Notes: generated by a model not told the origin, from the sequence alone. A stretch of 64,000 nucleotides of DNA from Aromatoleum aromaticum EbN1 (GCF_000025965.1 NC_006513.1:2232001-2296000), one strand, 5' to 3'; positions 1-8,484 are shown, counted from the stretch's first letter. Program-made: numbers and translations.

Positions 1-814
1 GCGCGAATTCGTCTTCACCGGCGCGCGCGACCGCCCGTCCCTCGCCGGCAAGCTGCGACAGGCGTCTGGCCATCTCCTGCACCAGCAGGTCCGCCTCCTC
101 GTAGCCGAGCGTGTCGCTGATCTCCTGGAAGTGCCCGATCTTGATGAGAAGCAGCGCGAGCGGGTTATGCGCAGTGTGCAGCGTCTCGATCGCACTCGTC
201 AGCTCCTGCTGCAGCGACGTGCGGTTCGGCAGGTCGGTGAGCGAGTCGTAGAAGGCCATGCGCCGGATCGTTTCCTCGGCGCGCCGGTGCCCCTCGCGCA
301 CGCGCAGCGTCGCGATGCCGAACGAGAGATCCTCGGACATCTCGCCGAGCAGCTCGAGCTCGCGCGCGTCGAAGGCGTCGTGCTCGGCGGCGAAGATCGT
401 CAGGTTGCCGATGGTCGCGCCGTCGAGGATCAGCGGGAACGCCGCGACCGAGCCGTAGCCGCGCTTGGCCACCTCGGACAGCGCCATCGGCAGGTGGGTC
501 GCGATGACTGCGGTCGCATTGGGCGCCATCGCCGGCTTGCCGGTGCGCACAGCCTCCGCAGTCGGCCCGCCCTCGTCATCGGCCCAGGTGTAGTGGGCGA
601 CTTCGAAGAAACCATCTTCGAAGCCGTAATGGGCGATGGGGCGCAGGGTCTTGCCCTCGTCGTGCTGGGCGAAGCCGACCCATGCCATGCGGTAGCCGCC
701 CTGCTCGACGATGACACGACACATCTCCTGCAGCAGGCTCGTTTCGTTCTCGGCCCGCAGCAGTGTCCGATTTCCGGCGCTCAGCGTGCGCAATGCACGT
801 TCGGCATAATTCAT
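1..814 (-). CDS. GAF-GGDEF signalling protein, 3' part missing
   Basis: The first 271 codons of a gene that runs off the left edge. The start ATG at 814 follows a good ribosome site (AAGGAAG). Residues about 15-170 look like a GAF sensor domain (WVGFAQHDEGKTLRPIAHYG, then a run on adjusting access to nucleotides or ligands). Next comes the diguanylate cyclase entry motif YDSLTDLPNR. The active-site loop reads RAGEDEF instead of RxGGDEF, so cyclic-di-GMP synthesis is doubtful. Such degenerate loops are common in GGDEF-EAL proteins, and an EAL domain may follow outside the window. The product is probably cytoplasmic because no membrane segment is visible. Confidence 0.8.
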   Translation of the reverse strand, partial: MNYAERALRTLSAGNRTLLRAENETSLLQEMCRVIVEQGGYRMAWVGFAQHDEGKTLRPIAHYGFEDGFFEVAHYTWADDEGGPTAEAVRTGKPAMAPNATAVIATHLPMALSEVAKRGYGSVAAFPLILDGATIGNLTIFAAEHDAFDARELELLGEMSEDLSFGIATLRVREGHRRAEETIRRMAFYDSLTDLPNRTSLQQELTSAIETLHTAHNPLALLLIKIGHFQEISDTLGYEEADLLVQEMARRLSQLAGEGRAVARAGEDEFA

Positions 815-830
815 GATCTTCCTTTTGTAC

Positions 831-851
831 CCGCGCCCTGGGGAGGCGCGG
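831..851 (-). other. Stem-loop upstream of the GGDEF gene
   Basis: CCGCGCC and GGCGCGG form a perfect 7-bp stem with a 7-nt loop, 17 bp upstream of the GAF-GGDEF start. There is no T-tract. It lies in the 254-bp gap after the DedA gene, so it may be part of the leader of the next gene or a weak DedA terminator. I see nothing else in the gap. Confidence 0.3.
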
Positions 852-1068
852 TTTCGCTGGATCCGATCGTGGCTGTCCCTCACGACGCTGCGATGGTTTG
901 CCAGTGCGTCGTCCAACCGACAATAAGACCGCAGCTCTCGCAGATCGTGCCACCTCCTGTCTTCAGGGTAGTGCCCGGAATGTTCTGCCGCAACGACGGT
1001 AGATTGCCGGGTGCAGGGCGGCGCCAGAGGGCTGCGCGAGGGCGATCGCCAGGAGCGCCGGCCCCGCC

Positions 1069-1707
1069 TTACGCAGCCGAGCGTGATTTCCACGCGCCGA
1101 TCGCGACCGGCACCAGCGACAGGACGATGATTGCGACGATGACGAACGTAAGGTTCTGCTTGATCCACGGCATGTTGCCGAACCAGTAGCCGGCGAACGT
1201 CAGCGATACGACCCATGACAGCGCGCCGATGACGTTGAAAAGCGTGAAACGTGCATACGTCATGCTGCCGATGCCGGCGACGAACGGGGCGAACGTGCGG
1301 AACAGCGGCAAAAAACGCGAGATGACGAGTGTCTTGCCACCGTGCTTCTCGTAGAAAAGGTGCGTCTTCATCAGCGCTGCCTTGTTGAAGAGGCGCGAGT
1401 TCTCCCACTGGAACACCTTTGGCCCGAAGTAGCGGCCGATGGCGTAGTTAACGGTGTTGCCGAGCACCGCGGCGATCGTCAGCGCGGCAATCAGCAGCCC
1501 GATGTCCATGCCGCCGACTGCCGCGAGCGCGCCGGCGACGAACAGCAGCGAGTCCCCGGGCAGGAACGGCGTGACGACGAAACCCGTCTCGCTGAAGATC
1601 ACCGCGAACAGGATTGCGTAGATCCATATCCCGTAAGCCTGGACGAGCGCCTCCAGGTGCTTGTCGAGATGCATCACGATGTCGATGAGGAAGTTGATGA
1701 TTTCCAT
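1069..1707 (-). CDS. DedA family membrane protein
   Basis: A 212-residue integral membrane protein of the DedA/SNARE-associated family. These proteins act in the inner membrane in lipid carrier recycling (undecaprenyl phosphate or phospholipid scrambling) and proton-motive-force maintenance. The family signatures are visible: E-T/S-G near residue 40 (SETGFVVTPFLPGDSLLF), the N-Y-x-I-G-R-Y-F-G segment near 87, and the F-x-R-[FIL]-P motif (SRFLPLFRTFAPFVAG) near 130 that contains conserved arginines. At least four hydrophobic segments are present and the length is normal for the family. The start ATG has no strong ribosome site. The gene is monocistronic as far as can be seen. Which lipid it moves cannot be told from sequence. 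Confidence 0.9.
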   Translation of the reverse strand: MEIINFLIDIVMHLDKHLEALVQAYGIWIYAILFAVIFSETGFVVTPFLPGDSLLFVAGALAAVGGMDIGLLIAALTIAAVLGNTVNYAIGRYFGPKVFQWENSRLFNKAALMKTHLFYEKHGGKTLVISRFLPLFRTFAPFVAGIGSMTYARFTLFNVIGALSWVVSLTFAGYWFGNMPWIKQNLTFVIVAIIVLSLVPVAIGAWKSRSAA

Positions 1708-1779
1708 GGGCGGGGGCGCATGCGCCGGTGGGTGAAGTGCGGGATTTTACCCGACGCGCCGGTCTCGCCCTACGGCGTT

Positions 1780-2238
1780 TCACCGGAGTCGCTCGGCGCG
1801 CCGGCACTCGAAAAATTCCCGCTCCGACAGCTTTTCCGCCGCCTCCCTTTCGCGCCGGGCATTGTCCGGGTGCCGCAGCGCCCTGGCCCTGTCTTTGCGG
1901 ATCTGCAGACAGTGGTCCGATTCCGCCTTCCGCCGTAACTCGTTCTCGGCGGTAGCGTCGCGACGCCTCGCCGCCCGCTCGTCGTCGATGCGCTTCAGTT
2001 CGACCCGGCCCGCTTCGGTTCGCAAGCGCGCCCGCAGATCGTCGGGCTGGCTGTAGTCTCCCGCCGCCGGTTTTACTTCGAGCGGTGCTGAATCGGCCTC
2101 GCAGGGGATGCCGGAAAACACTGTCCTGCTGCCTTCCCGGCATTCGTAGACCTGCGCTTGGGCAGGTGTATGGAGCGCCAGCACGGCGGCGCCGAGGCAT
2201 AGCGAAAGGAGATGGAGGGTGAATGGATGTTCCTGCAC
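1780..2238 (-). CDS. Secreted DUF4124-type protein
   Basis: A 152-residue protein from a GTG start at 2238; the frame stays open further upstream but a signal peptide begins here. Residues 1-28 form a typical export signal (LLSLCLGAAVLAL, then cleavage near AQA-Q). The mature protein opens with the DUF4124 pattern: Val-Tyr-x-Cys, a short glycine or serine turn, then FSGIPC, with paired cysteines at 33 and 46. The rest is strongly charged (Arg/Glu-rich) and probably helical, ending in a second cysteine pair. The function of this family is unknown; a periplasmic location is inferred. The ribosome site is poor, so the start is the least certain part. Confidence 0.65.
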   Translation of the reverse strand: MQEHPFTLHLLSLCLGAAVLALHTPAQAQVYECREGSRTVFSGIPCEADSAPLEVKPAAGDYSQPDDLRARLRTEAGRVELKRIDDERAARRRDATAENELRRKAESDHCLQIRKDRARALRHPDNARREREAAEKLSEREFFECRRAERLR

Positions 2239-2658
2239 GGTCGTTCCGTTCGGGGGGCGCGTTCGGTCGGCCTCGTCGCTCGCTCGCCGGGGAGATCGCC
2301 CTTTGGCAAAACCCGATTCTAGCGATGGAAAACCATCAATGATATTCCATGAGGTTTTATTTTCGTGCGGTGTGACGTTGTGCACGGCTTGCGGCGCGGC
2401 CCTGAGGTCAGGCGTGCGCCTCGTCGTCGGCAAACCGGTCTCAACGAGCGCATGCTCCTGCATTGCAAGGTCGAGCAGGCCCAAGCGGGCCTCGATGCGG
2501 TGCTTGCGGCGAGGTGAGCTGCGTGCCCGGCAGCCTGGTCAAGAACGGCAAGGTCATCGATGACATGTGCGCGTGCGAGTGAGCATCGCGGTCCGGAACG
2601 AGCGCTGCGGCGGGCTAGAATGGTGCCTCCGATCCCTTTCCGGTGATACACGCAAAGC
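2239..2658. other. Intergenic region with a possible gene relic
   Basis: A 420-bp gap between divergent genes. The half next to the DUF4124-type gene should hold its promoter, but no clear -35/-10 pair was found. An AT-rich patch lies around 2334-2380. Positions 2440-2582 contain two short coding-like stretches in different frames, listed separately. Confidence 0.5.
2440..2582 (+). pseudogene. Possible frameshifted remnant of a small gene
   Basis: Frame 1 gives LNERMLLHCKVEQAQAGLDA then VLAAR and a stop at 2515-2517. The overlapping frame continues as GEVSCVPGSLVKNGKV followed by IDDMCACE and a stop at 2580-2582. Joined, the two pieces would form one plausible Cys-containing C-terminus, so a single indel near 2500 may have broken a small gene. 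I do not recognise the family. It could also be chance in GC-rich DNA. Confidence 0.25.
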
Positions 2659-3825
2659 ATGCGACCGAAACCCCTGCACGGCCTGCGAATCCTCGACCTC
2701 ACGCGCCTTCTGCCCGGCCCGCTCGCGACCCAGCACCTGGCCGATTATGGCGCCGAAGTCATCAAGATCGAGGACACCTGCGCCGGCGATTACGCGCGCA
2801 CGATGGGCGCGATGAACGGCGCGACGAGCTATTTCTACCAGGTCGTCAATCGCGGCAAGAAGAGCCTGCGCCTCGACCTCAAGAACGAGGCGGGGCGCGC
2901 GCTGTTCCTGCGCCTCGTGGCGAGCGCCGACGTCGTCGTCGAAGGCTTCCGCCCGGGCGTGATGGACAAGCTCGGCCTCGGCTACGCCACGCTCGCCGAG
3001 GCAAAACCGGCGATCGTCTACTGCAGCATCTCCGGCTACGGCCAGACCGGCCCGTACGCGCAGCGCGCCGGCCACGACATCAACTATCTGGGCTATTCCG
3101 GAGTGCTCGACCAGATCGGCGCGCCCGGAGGGCCGCCGGCGATCCCGAACCTGCAGATCGGCGACCTGCTCGGCGGCAGCCTGTCCGCGCTGCTCGGCCT
3201 GCTCGTCGCCGTCATCGACGCGAAGGCGACCGGGCGCGGCCGCCATGTGGACGTCGCGATGACCGACGCGGCGCTCGCCCATGCGATCTTTCCGCTCGTC
3301 GAAGTGCTCGCGCACGGCGGCGTGCGCCCGCGCGGCGAGGATCTGCTGACGGGCGGCGTGCCGTGCTACGGCGTGTACGAGACTGCCGACGGGCGCCACA
3401 TGGCGGTCGGCGCGCTCGAGGAGAAGTTCTGGCTGCTGGTGTGCGACACGCTCGGCCGCCCGGACCTCAAAGCGGCCCACCTGGCGACAGGCACGGACGG
3501 GAGGCAGGCGCGCAATGAGGTCGCAGCGATCTTCCGCAGCCGCACGCAGGCCGAATGGGTGGACATCTTCGACGCCGTCGATTGCTGCGTGACGCCGGTG
3601 CTGCGGCTCGAGGAAAGCCTCGCGAACCCTCACATCATCGCGCGCGGCATGGTCGTTGAAGTCGGTGGTGTGCGCCAGTTCGCGCCGCCGGTCCGCCTGT
3701 CGGAGTTCGAGCCGGAAGCGGCGACGGCAGTGCCCGAGGCAGGCGGGAATAGTGATGAAATCCTTGCGGGACTCGGGCTCAATGCAGCGCAGATTGCGCG
3801 ACTGCGAGCCGATGCCGTGATCTGA
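2659..3825 (+). CDS. CaiB/BaiF family (class III) CoA-transferase
   Basis: A 388-residue cytoplasmic enzyme that moves CoA between acyl donors and acceptors, or racemises alpha-methylacyl-CoA. The N-terminus GLRILDLTRLLPGPLATQHL followed by LADYGAEVIKIE is the family signature (CoA-binding Rossmann half). The R-G-K-K-S-L-x-L-D-L segment at 65-74 and GYGQTGP at 126-132 also fit. The catalytic aspartate should be D203 in the VAMTDAALAH segment, as in formyl-CoA transferase. The length resembles that of alpha-methylacyl-CoA racemases more than formyl-CoA transferases. It stands alone, so the substrate is open. The ribosome site is weak but the start matches family N-termini. Confidence 0.88.
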   Translation: MRPKPLHGLRILDLTRLLPGPLATQHLADYGAEVIKIEDTCAGDYARTMGAMNGATSYFYQVVNRGKKSLRLDLKNEAGRALFLRLVASADVVVEGFRPGVMDKLGLGYATLAEAKPAIVYCSISGYGQTGPYAQRAGHDINYLGYSGVLDQIGAPGGPPAIPNLQIGDLLGGSLSALLGLLVAVIDAKATGRGRHVDVAMTDAALAHAIFPLVEVLAHGGVRPRGEDLLTGGVPCYGVYETADGRHMAVGALEEKFWLLVCDTLGRPDLKAAHLATGTDGRQARNEVAAIFRSRTQAEWVDIFDAVDCCVTPVLRLEESLANPHIIARGMVVEVGGVRQFAPPVRLSEFEPEAATAVPEAGGNSDEILAGLGLNAAQIARLRADAVI

Positions 3826-3900
3826 CGCGGCCCGCCGTGCCGGTCGGGTAAGCGCAGGGCATGCAGCTGCTCCAGACCGGTGCCCGGGGCCGCCGGCTGC

Positions 3901-4335
3901 CTACTTCGGCTGCGTCGTCGACTTGGCCGTCGCGGCGGAAGGCTTCGGTTCGGCCTTCTTCCGCTCAGGCGGCGGCGACGGCTCATCGGCTGCAGGCGGC
4001 GTTCCCCCCATCAGGTTCCACGGCCACATCGCCGCCGCGGCGAACGGGTTGTCCCCCTGCTGGCCGGGATTTTCCGTCGCCTCGCGCGCCTGCTGCGTCA
4101 TGGCCTGCATCGTGGCGATCGCGACGCGCTGCATCTCCAGCCCTTGGATCGTCATCTGCAGCATGTTCAGGTTCATCTTGAGCCAGTTTTCGACCGCCTT
4201 CAGGTCGGCGATCCGCTTGTCGAGTTCATCGACGTCGAGCGTCGGCGTGACCATCCCGGGCAGCGAAAACCCCATGCTGCTCCACATGCCGCGCACGAAC
4301 TCGAGCGGATCCTTGGCTGACGTTTCTTTCGACAC
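3901..4335 (-). CDS. PhaM-like polyhydroxyalkanoate granule protein
   Basis: A 144-residue protein starting with GTG behind AGGAGACTCCC. The core PGMVTPTLDVDELDKRIADL and the following AVENWL, MLQMTIQGLEMQ segment (residues about 26-70) resembles PhaM of Ralstonia, which activates PHA synthase and tethers granules to the nucleoid. The tail from about 110 is rich in Pro, Lys and Ala (PPPERKKAEPKPSAATAK), like the DNA-binding tail of PhaM. It lies convergent to the CoA-transferase gene with a 75-bp gap. No other PHA gene is in the window. Recognition is from memory of the family, so the name is moderately secure. Confidence 0.7.
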   Translation of the reverse strand: MSKETSAKDPLEFVRGMWSSMGFSLPGMVTPTLDVDELDKRIADLKAVENWLKMNLNMLQMTIQGLEMQRVAIATMQAMTQQAREATENPGQQGDNPFAAAAMWPWNLMGGTPPAADEPSPPPERKKAEPKPSAATAKSTTQPK

Positions 4336-4399
4336 GGGAGTCTCCTGCAGCGGATCGACAAGCGCCGATCTTACCCTACTCCGTGCGGAGCGCGCGGCC

Positions 4400-6331
4400 T
4401 CAGAAGTCCCGCTCCGGGTGGGACAGGCGGTTGAGCAGCGCCCGCAGGCGCGCCGGCCGCACCGGCTTATGGAGCAGCGCCAGGCTTTCGCCCTGCGCCA
4501 GGCGCAGCGTTTCGGGGGCGGTGTCGCCGCTGATCAACGCCGCCGGGAGGTTTTCGCCGTATCGTGCACGCGTCACGCGGATCGCATCGATGCCGTTCGA
4601 GTTGCCGTGCAGGCGGTAATCGCTGATGATCAGCTGCGGTTCATGGCCGGATCGCGCGAGCGTCTCCAGCACGCTTTCGATGTCGCTGCCGGCGGTTACT
4701 TCACACCCCCAGGACGTCAACAGGCTGCGCATGCCCGACTGCGCGAGCGGATCGTCATCGACGAGCGCCACGCGTATGCCGGCCAGGTCTCCCGGCTGCC
4801 TGCAGGTCTCGCCCGGCTCGGCGTATTCGACCGGTTGCGCGACCGGGACTTCGATCGCAAACACCGACCCCCTGCCCGGACGGGAGCGGACCGCGAGGCG
4901 ATGACCGAGCAGGTCAGTGAGGCGCCGCACGATCGCGAGCCCGAGCCCGAGTCCCTTGTCGCGCGAGCGGGCCGGATTGTCGAGCTGGATGAACTCCTGG
5001 AAGATGATTTCGTGCGCCTCGGCAGCGATGCCGACGCCGTTGTCGCGCACTTCGATCCGCACCCGCTCGCCTCGCCGCCGGCACGCGACGAGGATGTGGC
5101 CCTTGCGCGTGTAGCGCACCGCGTTGCTGACTAGGTTGCCGATGATCCGCTCGAACAGCACCGGATCGCTCTCGACCCACAGCGGCGTCGGTCGGGTTCT
5201 GAGCAGCAGGTCCTGCGTCCCCAGTCGCGGACGCTGTTCGGCGGCGATGCGGTCAAGGATCGGTTGCAGTGGAAAGACGCTGATGTGCGGCTCCAGCACG
5301 CCGGCATCGAGTTTCGAGATGTCGAGCAGGCTATCGAGCAGGTTCTCCATCGCTTCGGCCGAGGCCGCGATGCGCTCGACGAGGCGACGCGACGCCGGTG
5401 CGTGCGTGTGTTGCGACAGCTCGGCGATGAACAGGCCCAGCGCATGCATCGGTTGGCGCAGGTCGTGACTGGCGGCGGCGAGGAAGCGTGACTTCGACAG
5501 GGTCGCGCGCTCGGCTTCGTCCTTGCGTGCCCGCAGCTCCGCCGTGGCGTCCGCGATCTGGCGACTCATGTCCTCGTGCGCACTCGCGAGCTTCGCCGCC
5601 ATCTGATTGACTCCTTCGGCGAGGGTGCGCAGGGTACCGCCGCCGATATCGGACAGCCGCGCGGAAAACTGGCCCCGCCCGATGCGTTCGACGGCGGACG
5701 CGACGCGCCGGATTGGGCCGGTGACGCCGCGGCTCATGTAGTGCGCAAGCACGAGGCTGCCGATCAGCACCATGAGGATCGCGGCGCTCCCGATGACCAA
5801 CAGTTCGTTCTGCCGCGCGTTGAGCTGCGCGCGCGAGATGTCGACGACGACGGTGCCCAGCATCGGCGGAGTTCCGGCCCCGGACAGCGTGTCGAGGGCC
5901 GCTCCGTCGAAACCGTCGTCGAGATCGAGCGACGTCGGCAATACCGGCTCGATAACCCGCAGCGTCCCGCTCGCGGTAACGAGGCCCCGCGTCCATGCCG
6001 CGCGCGGCGGCAGCGGTAGCGTCGCATCGAGCTGTCCGCTTTGTGCGAGCGCGTCACCGTTGCGGTCGATGATCATCACGCCGAGGACGTCGGTTTCCGC
6101 GAGCATCGCTCCCGCAAGGCGCCGCAACGATTCCCTGTTGCCGGAGAACACTGCATATTCGCTCGCTGCCGCGAGTTGCCGCGCAAACGCCTGGCCCCGG
6201 GCAACATGGGCTTCACGGTGATCGGTGACCCGGGAGCCGGTGTAGAACGCGGTGAGCACGATTGCCAGCACGAGGGTCGGCAGCACTGCGACCAGCATCA
6301 CGCGCGACCGGATGCCCCAGTTCCTGATCAT
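4400..6331 (-). CDS. Hybrid sensor histidine kinase with receiver domain
   Basis: A 643-residue inner-membrane kinase. Two membrane segments (about 10-30 and 175-197) flank a 145-residue periplasmic sensor. A HAMP linker follows (about 198-250) and then the HisKA domain with phospho-acceptor H289 in AASHDLRQPMHAL. The ATPase domain has the N-box N403, DNGVGI at 430-435 and GLGLGLAI at 460-467. A C-terminal receiver (518-640) has D525-D527, phospho-acceptor D571 and K622. The start ATG at 6331 overlaps the stop of the upstream binding-protein gene by 4 nt (ATGA), so the two are translationally coupled. The HDLRQP box groups it with kinases that often pair with LuxR-type regulators, and one lies divergently nearby. 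Confidence 0.92.
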   Translation of the reverse strand: MIRNWGIRSRVMLVAVLPTLVLAIVLTAFYTGSRVTDHREAHVARGQAFARQLAAASEYAVFSGNRESLRRLAGAMLAETDVLGVMIIDRNGDALAQSGQLDATLPLPPRAAWTRGLVTASGTLRVIEPVLPTSLDLDDGFDGAALDTLSGAGTPPMLGTVVVDISRAQLNARQNELLVIGSAAILMVLIGSLVLAHYMSRGVTGPIRRVASAVERIGRGQFSARLSDIGGGTLRTLAEGVNQMAAKLASAHEDMSRQIADATAELRARKDEAERATLSKSRFLAAASHDLRQPMHALGLFIAELSQHTHAPASRRLVERIAASAEAMENLLDSLLDISKLDAGVLEPHISVFPLQPILDRIAAEQRPRLGTQDLLLRTRPTPLWVESDPVLFERIIGNLVSNAVRYTRKGHILVACRRRGERVRIEVRDNGVGIAAEAHEIIFQEFIQLDNPARSRDKGLGLGLAIVRRLTDLLGHRLAVRSRPGRGSVFAIEVPVAQPVEYAEPGETCRQPGDLAGIRVALVDDDPLAQSGMRSLLTSWGCEVTAGSDIESVLETLARSGHEPQLIISDYRLHGNSNGIDAIRVTRARYGENLPAALISGDTAPETLRLAQGESLALLHKPVRPARLRALLNRLSHPERDF

Positions 6332-7260
6332 TGCCTGGCATCCCTGCGGATCATCCGTGCGGCGATGTCCTCGGCCGGTTCGATGGTGATGCCCAGCGCG
6401 CGCGCGACGTTCTGGTTGATGCCGACCTCGAACTGGCGTGGCGGCTGTGGCGGCGGCAGTGCTCCGCCGGCGAGCACGGCACGGATCGCCTCCGCGGCCT
6501 GTGCGCTGATTTGCGCCGGTGTCGAGAACAGGCCGAGCAGCGCGCCCGCCCGAACATAGGCGGGCGAAAAACCGATCAGCGGCGAGCGGTGGCGGTAGCT
6601 CGTGAGCAGAATGTTCTGGATCGTATAGCTGTTGAACACGACGCGGTCGGGCAGTGCAAGCAGGATCGCGCGTTCGGCCAGCAGCCGCTCCAGCGCCGGA
6701 TAGATTTCGCGGTCGGAGACAATGTTCTCGATCGTCACCACCATCTGCTGCTCGCGCGCGGCTGTGGCGAGCCGGGCGGCGAGATGCTGGCTGCGCGGTC
6801 CGGCGAGCAGCGCGAGCTGGCGCCACTCGGGAAGGGCTTCGGCAAGCAGCGCGATCTGCCGCTGCACCGGCTGGTCGAGGAACACTGCGGAGCGTCGGCC
6901 GGCTTCCGGCGCCGGGGCAGGGAGGTTCTCGAAGCTCTCGCGCGGCAACAGTGTGTGCAGCACCGGTTGACGCGGCGCCTGTTCGGCCACCGCCTGCGCC
7001 GCTTCGGCGCCGACCGTGACGATGATGCGGCTGTCGGCGATCGCGCCCGGGCTCACATCTTGCGTCTCCACGACTGCGATGTCGGCCGCCGCGACGTCCG
7101 GGGCGAGCGCTGCGCTGATCGCCGCGATCGTCTCTTCGTATGCTCCGCTGCGTTCACTGCTCACGAACAGCACGGCTGCAGCCGCGACGGCTTCTCCCCG
7201 GCCGAGGGTGGCGGCGAGGAAAAGCAGGGTGGCAAGGAAAACGCGGGGGCCGCGGGGCAT
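6328..7260 (-). CDS. Periplasmic ABC-type substrate-binding protein, sensory partner
   Basis: A 310-residue protein with an N-terminal export signal (FLATLLFLAATLGRGEAVAA). The mature part has the two-lobe pattern of the ABC_sub_bind family: VLFVSSERSGAYEETIAAI near residue 30, IIVTVGAEAAQAV near 77, a central LALLAGPRSQ strand near 148, and SYRHRSPLIGFSPAYVRAGA near 220, where ligand-lobe residues usually sit. No transporter permease or ATPase gene is adjacent. Instead its stop overlaps the start of a hybrid histidine kinase. The likely role is therefore as a ligand sensor for the kinase rather than for uptake; this is inference from context. Confidence 0.8.
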   Translation of the reverse strand: MPRGPRVFLATLLFLAATLGRGEAVAAAAVLFVSSERSGAYEETIAAISAALAPDVAAADIAVVETQDVSPGAIADSRIIVTVGAEAAQAVAEQAPRQPVLHTLLPRESFENLPAPAPEAGRRSAVFLDQPVQRQIALLAEALPEWRQLALLAGPRSQHLAARLATAAREQQMVVTIENIVSDREIYPALERLLAERAILLALPDRVVFNSYTIQNILLTSYRHRSPLIGFSPAYVRAGALLGLFSTPAQISAQAAEAIRAVLAGGALPPPQPPRQFEVGINQNVARALGITIEPAEDIAARMIRRDARQ

Positions 7261-7792
7261 GATCGGTATCGGGTCGAAACTCAGGTACGCCGCCTGGACG
7301 CGGTCGAGTGGTTGAAGTAAGGCGCTGCCCCGCGCCGGGTTCCGGATGCAGCCGTCGATCTCGACGGCTGCATCCGGACGGAGAACGGAAGCGGGGCGAG
7401 ATGGTGCCCGAAAAATCCTCTCGTGCCTTCCTCGGGGGGCATGCGGGCCGGATTTTTGTTGCCGCCGGGAAGGTCGGTGAATTTCGTCGTCGCGGGATGC
7501 GTCTTATGCATGAGGAATCACTCGCGGCTGGTCTTTGCGGATTCGTCATAGCATGCCGCGGCCTATGACGCCATGCCTCGAGCCTGGACGGACGGGGGCC
7601 GCCATCGCGGTTTCCCCCTGCCGGCCGGGGTGATGCCATAACGCGGCCTCCGGCGATCGTGCCGTAATTCGCTGTTCCCGCATCCCACAGTGCTGCGGCC
7701 CGCAGTCGTCCCGCGCCGGGTCGTGCAAAACGTTTCGTTACATCTGCGCGTGCTATGCTTTCCGCCTGTTGCCGCCGCCTCCGGAGCAAGCA
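7261..7792. other. Divergent promoter region of the sensory genes
   Basis: A 532-bp gap between the binding-protein gene (minus) and the response regulator gene (plus). Besides the 38-bp palindrome listed separately I see no convincing gene; short open frames here lack ribosome sites and normal codon use. The AT-rich patch TTTCGTTACATC...TATGCT just before the regulator may contain its promoter, but the -35 is weak. Confidence 0.5.
7341..7378. repeat. Perfect 38-bp palindrome (18-bp arms)
   Basis: The arm TCCGGATGCAGCCGTCGA at 7341-7358 is followed by TC and then by its exact reverse complement at 7361-7378. It sits 80 bp upstream of the binding-protein start. No T-tract follows on either strand and both flanking genes point away from it, so a terminator is not expected. 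An operator, cruciform or RNA leader hairpin are the options. Confidence 0.85.
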
Positions 7793-8419
7793 GTGACCCG
7801 AATACTCATCGTCGAAGACCATGCGCTCGTGCGCGAGGCGCTGGCGCATACTCTTGCCCGACTCGGAGAAGGGGTGGAATGCGTCGAGGCGAAAGGCTCG
7901 GAAGAGGCACTTGCCCAACTCGAGGAAAGTGCGGACTGGGACCTCGCGGTGATCGACCTGATGTTGCCCGACCTCAACGGTTTCGGTCTGCTGGCGGTGC
8001 TTGCACGGCGTTTTCCCGACGTGCCGGCGATCGTCGTGTCGGCGCTCGACGATTCGGCGACGATCAGGCGCGCGATGAGAGGCGGAGCTTCTGGCTTCGT
8101 GTCGAAGGCGAGTTCGGGCGAAGTGCTGAGAAGCGCGGTCAGATGCGTGCTCGAAGGCGGCATCTATGCGCCCAGTGAGCCAGAGGGCGGCGCGAAGCGC
8201 TCCGGTGCGCCGGCCAGCGAGCGTTTCGGGCTCACTGCAGGGCAGACGCGGGTCATGGAATTGCTGGCGCAGGGAAAATCCAATCGCGAGATTGCCGATC
8301 TGCTCGGATTGTCGGAAGGGACCGTCAAGGTGCATATGTCGGCGATCTTCCGTGCATTGCACGTCAGCAGCCGGGCGCAGGCACTGATCGTCATCGCCCG
8401 CCACGGACCGCGACTGTAG
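7793..8419 (+). CDS. LuxR/NarL family response regulator
   Basis: A 208-residue two-component regulator. The GTG start at 7793 follows GGAG by 6 nt and puts the receiver motif TRILIVEDHALVREAL directly at the N-terminus; an upstream TTG would add eight unlikely Pro-rich residues. The receiver spans 1-120 with acidic E8-D9, phospho-acceptor D55 in LAVIDLMLPD, and the lysine of GFVSKAS. A LuxR-type helix-turn-helix follows from about 140 (LTAGQTRVMELLAQGKSNRE, then LGLSEGTVKVHM). It is divergent from the binding protein and hybrid kinase and probably is their output regulator, though partnership is inferred from position. Confidence 0.9.
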   Translation: MTRILIVEDHALVREALAHTLARLGEGVECVEAKGSEEALAQLEESADWDLAVIDLMLPDLNGFGLLAVLARRFPDVPAIVVSALDDSATIRRAMRGGASGFVSKASSGEVLRSAVRCVLEGGIYAPSEPEGGAKRSGAPASERFGLTAGQTRVMELLAQGKSNREIADLLGLSEGTVKVHMSAIFRALHVSSRAQALIVIARHGPRL

Positions 8420-8484
8420 TTCGCGCCCGCGATGACGCAGCCGGCGAGCTGAGCAAGCAGGGCCTTCAGGGCAGCAGGCATGAG

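Noticed and set aside
131-1189. A 352-codon plus-strand frame over the GGDEF and DedA genes
   Set aside because: It is low in hydrophobic pattern, overlaps two recognised genes on the other strand, and has no ribosome site.
7281-7568. Short open frames on both strands in the divergent sensory promoter region
   Set aside because: They run through the 38-bp palindrome, lack ribosome sites, and show no recognisable protein pattern.
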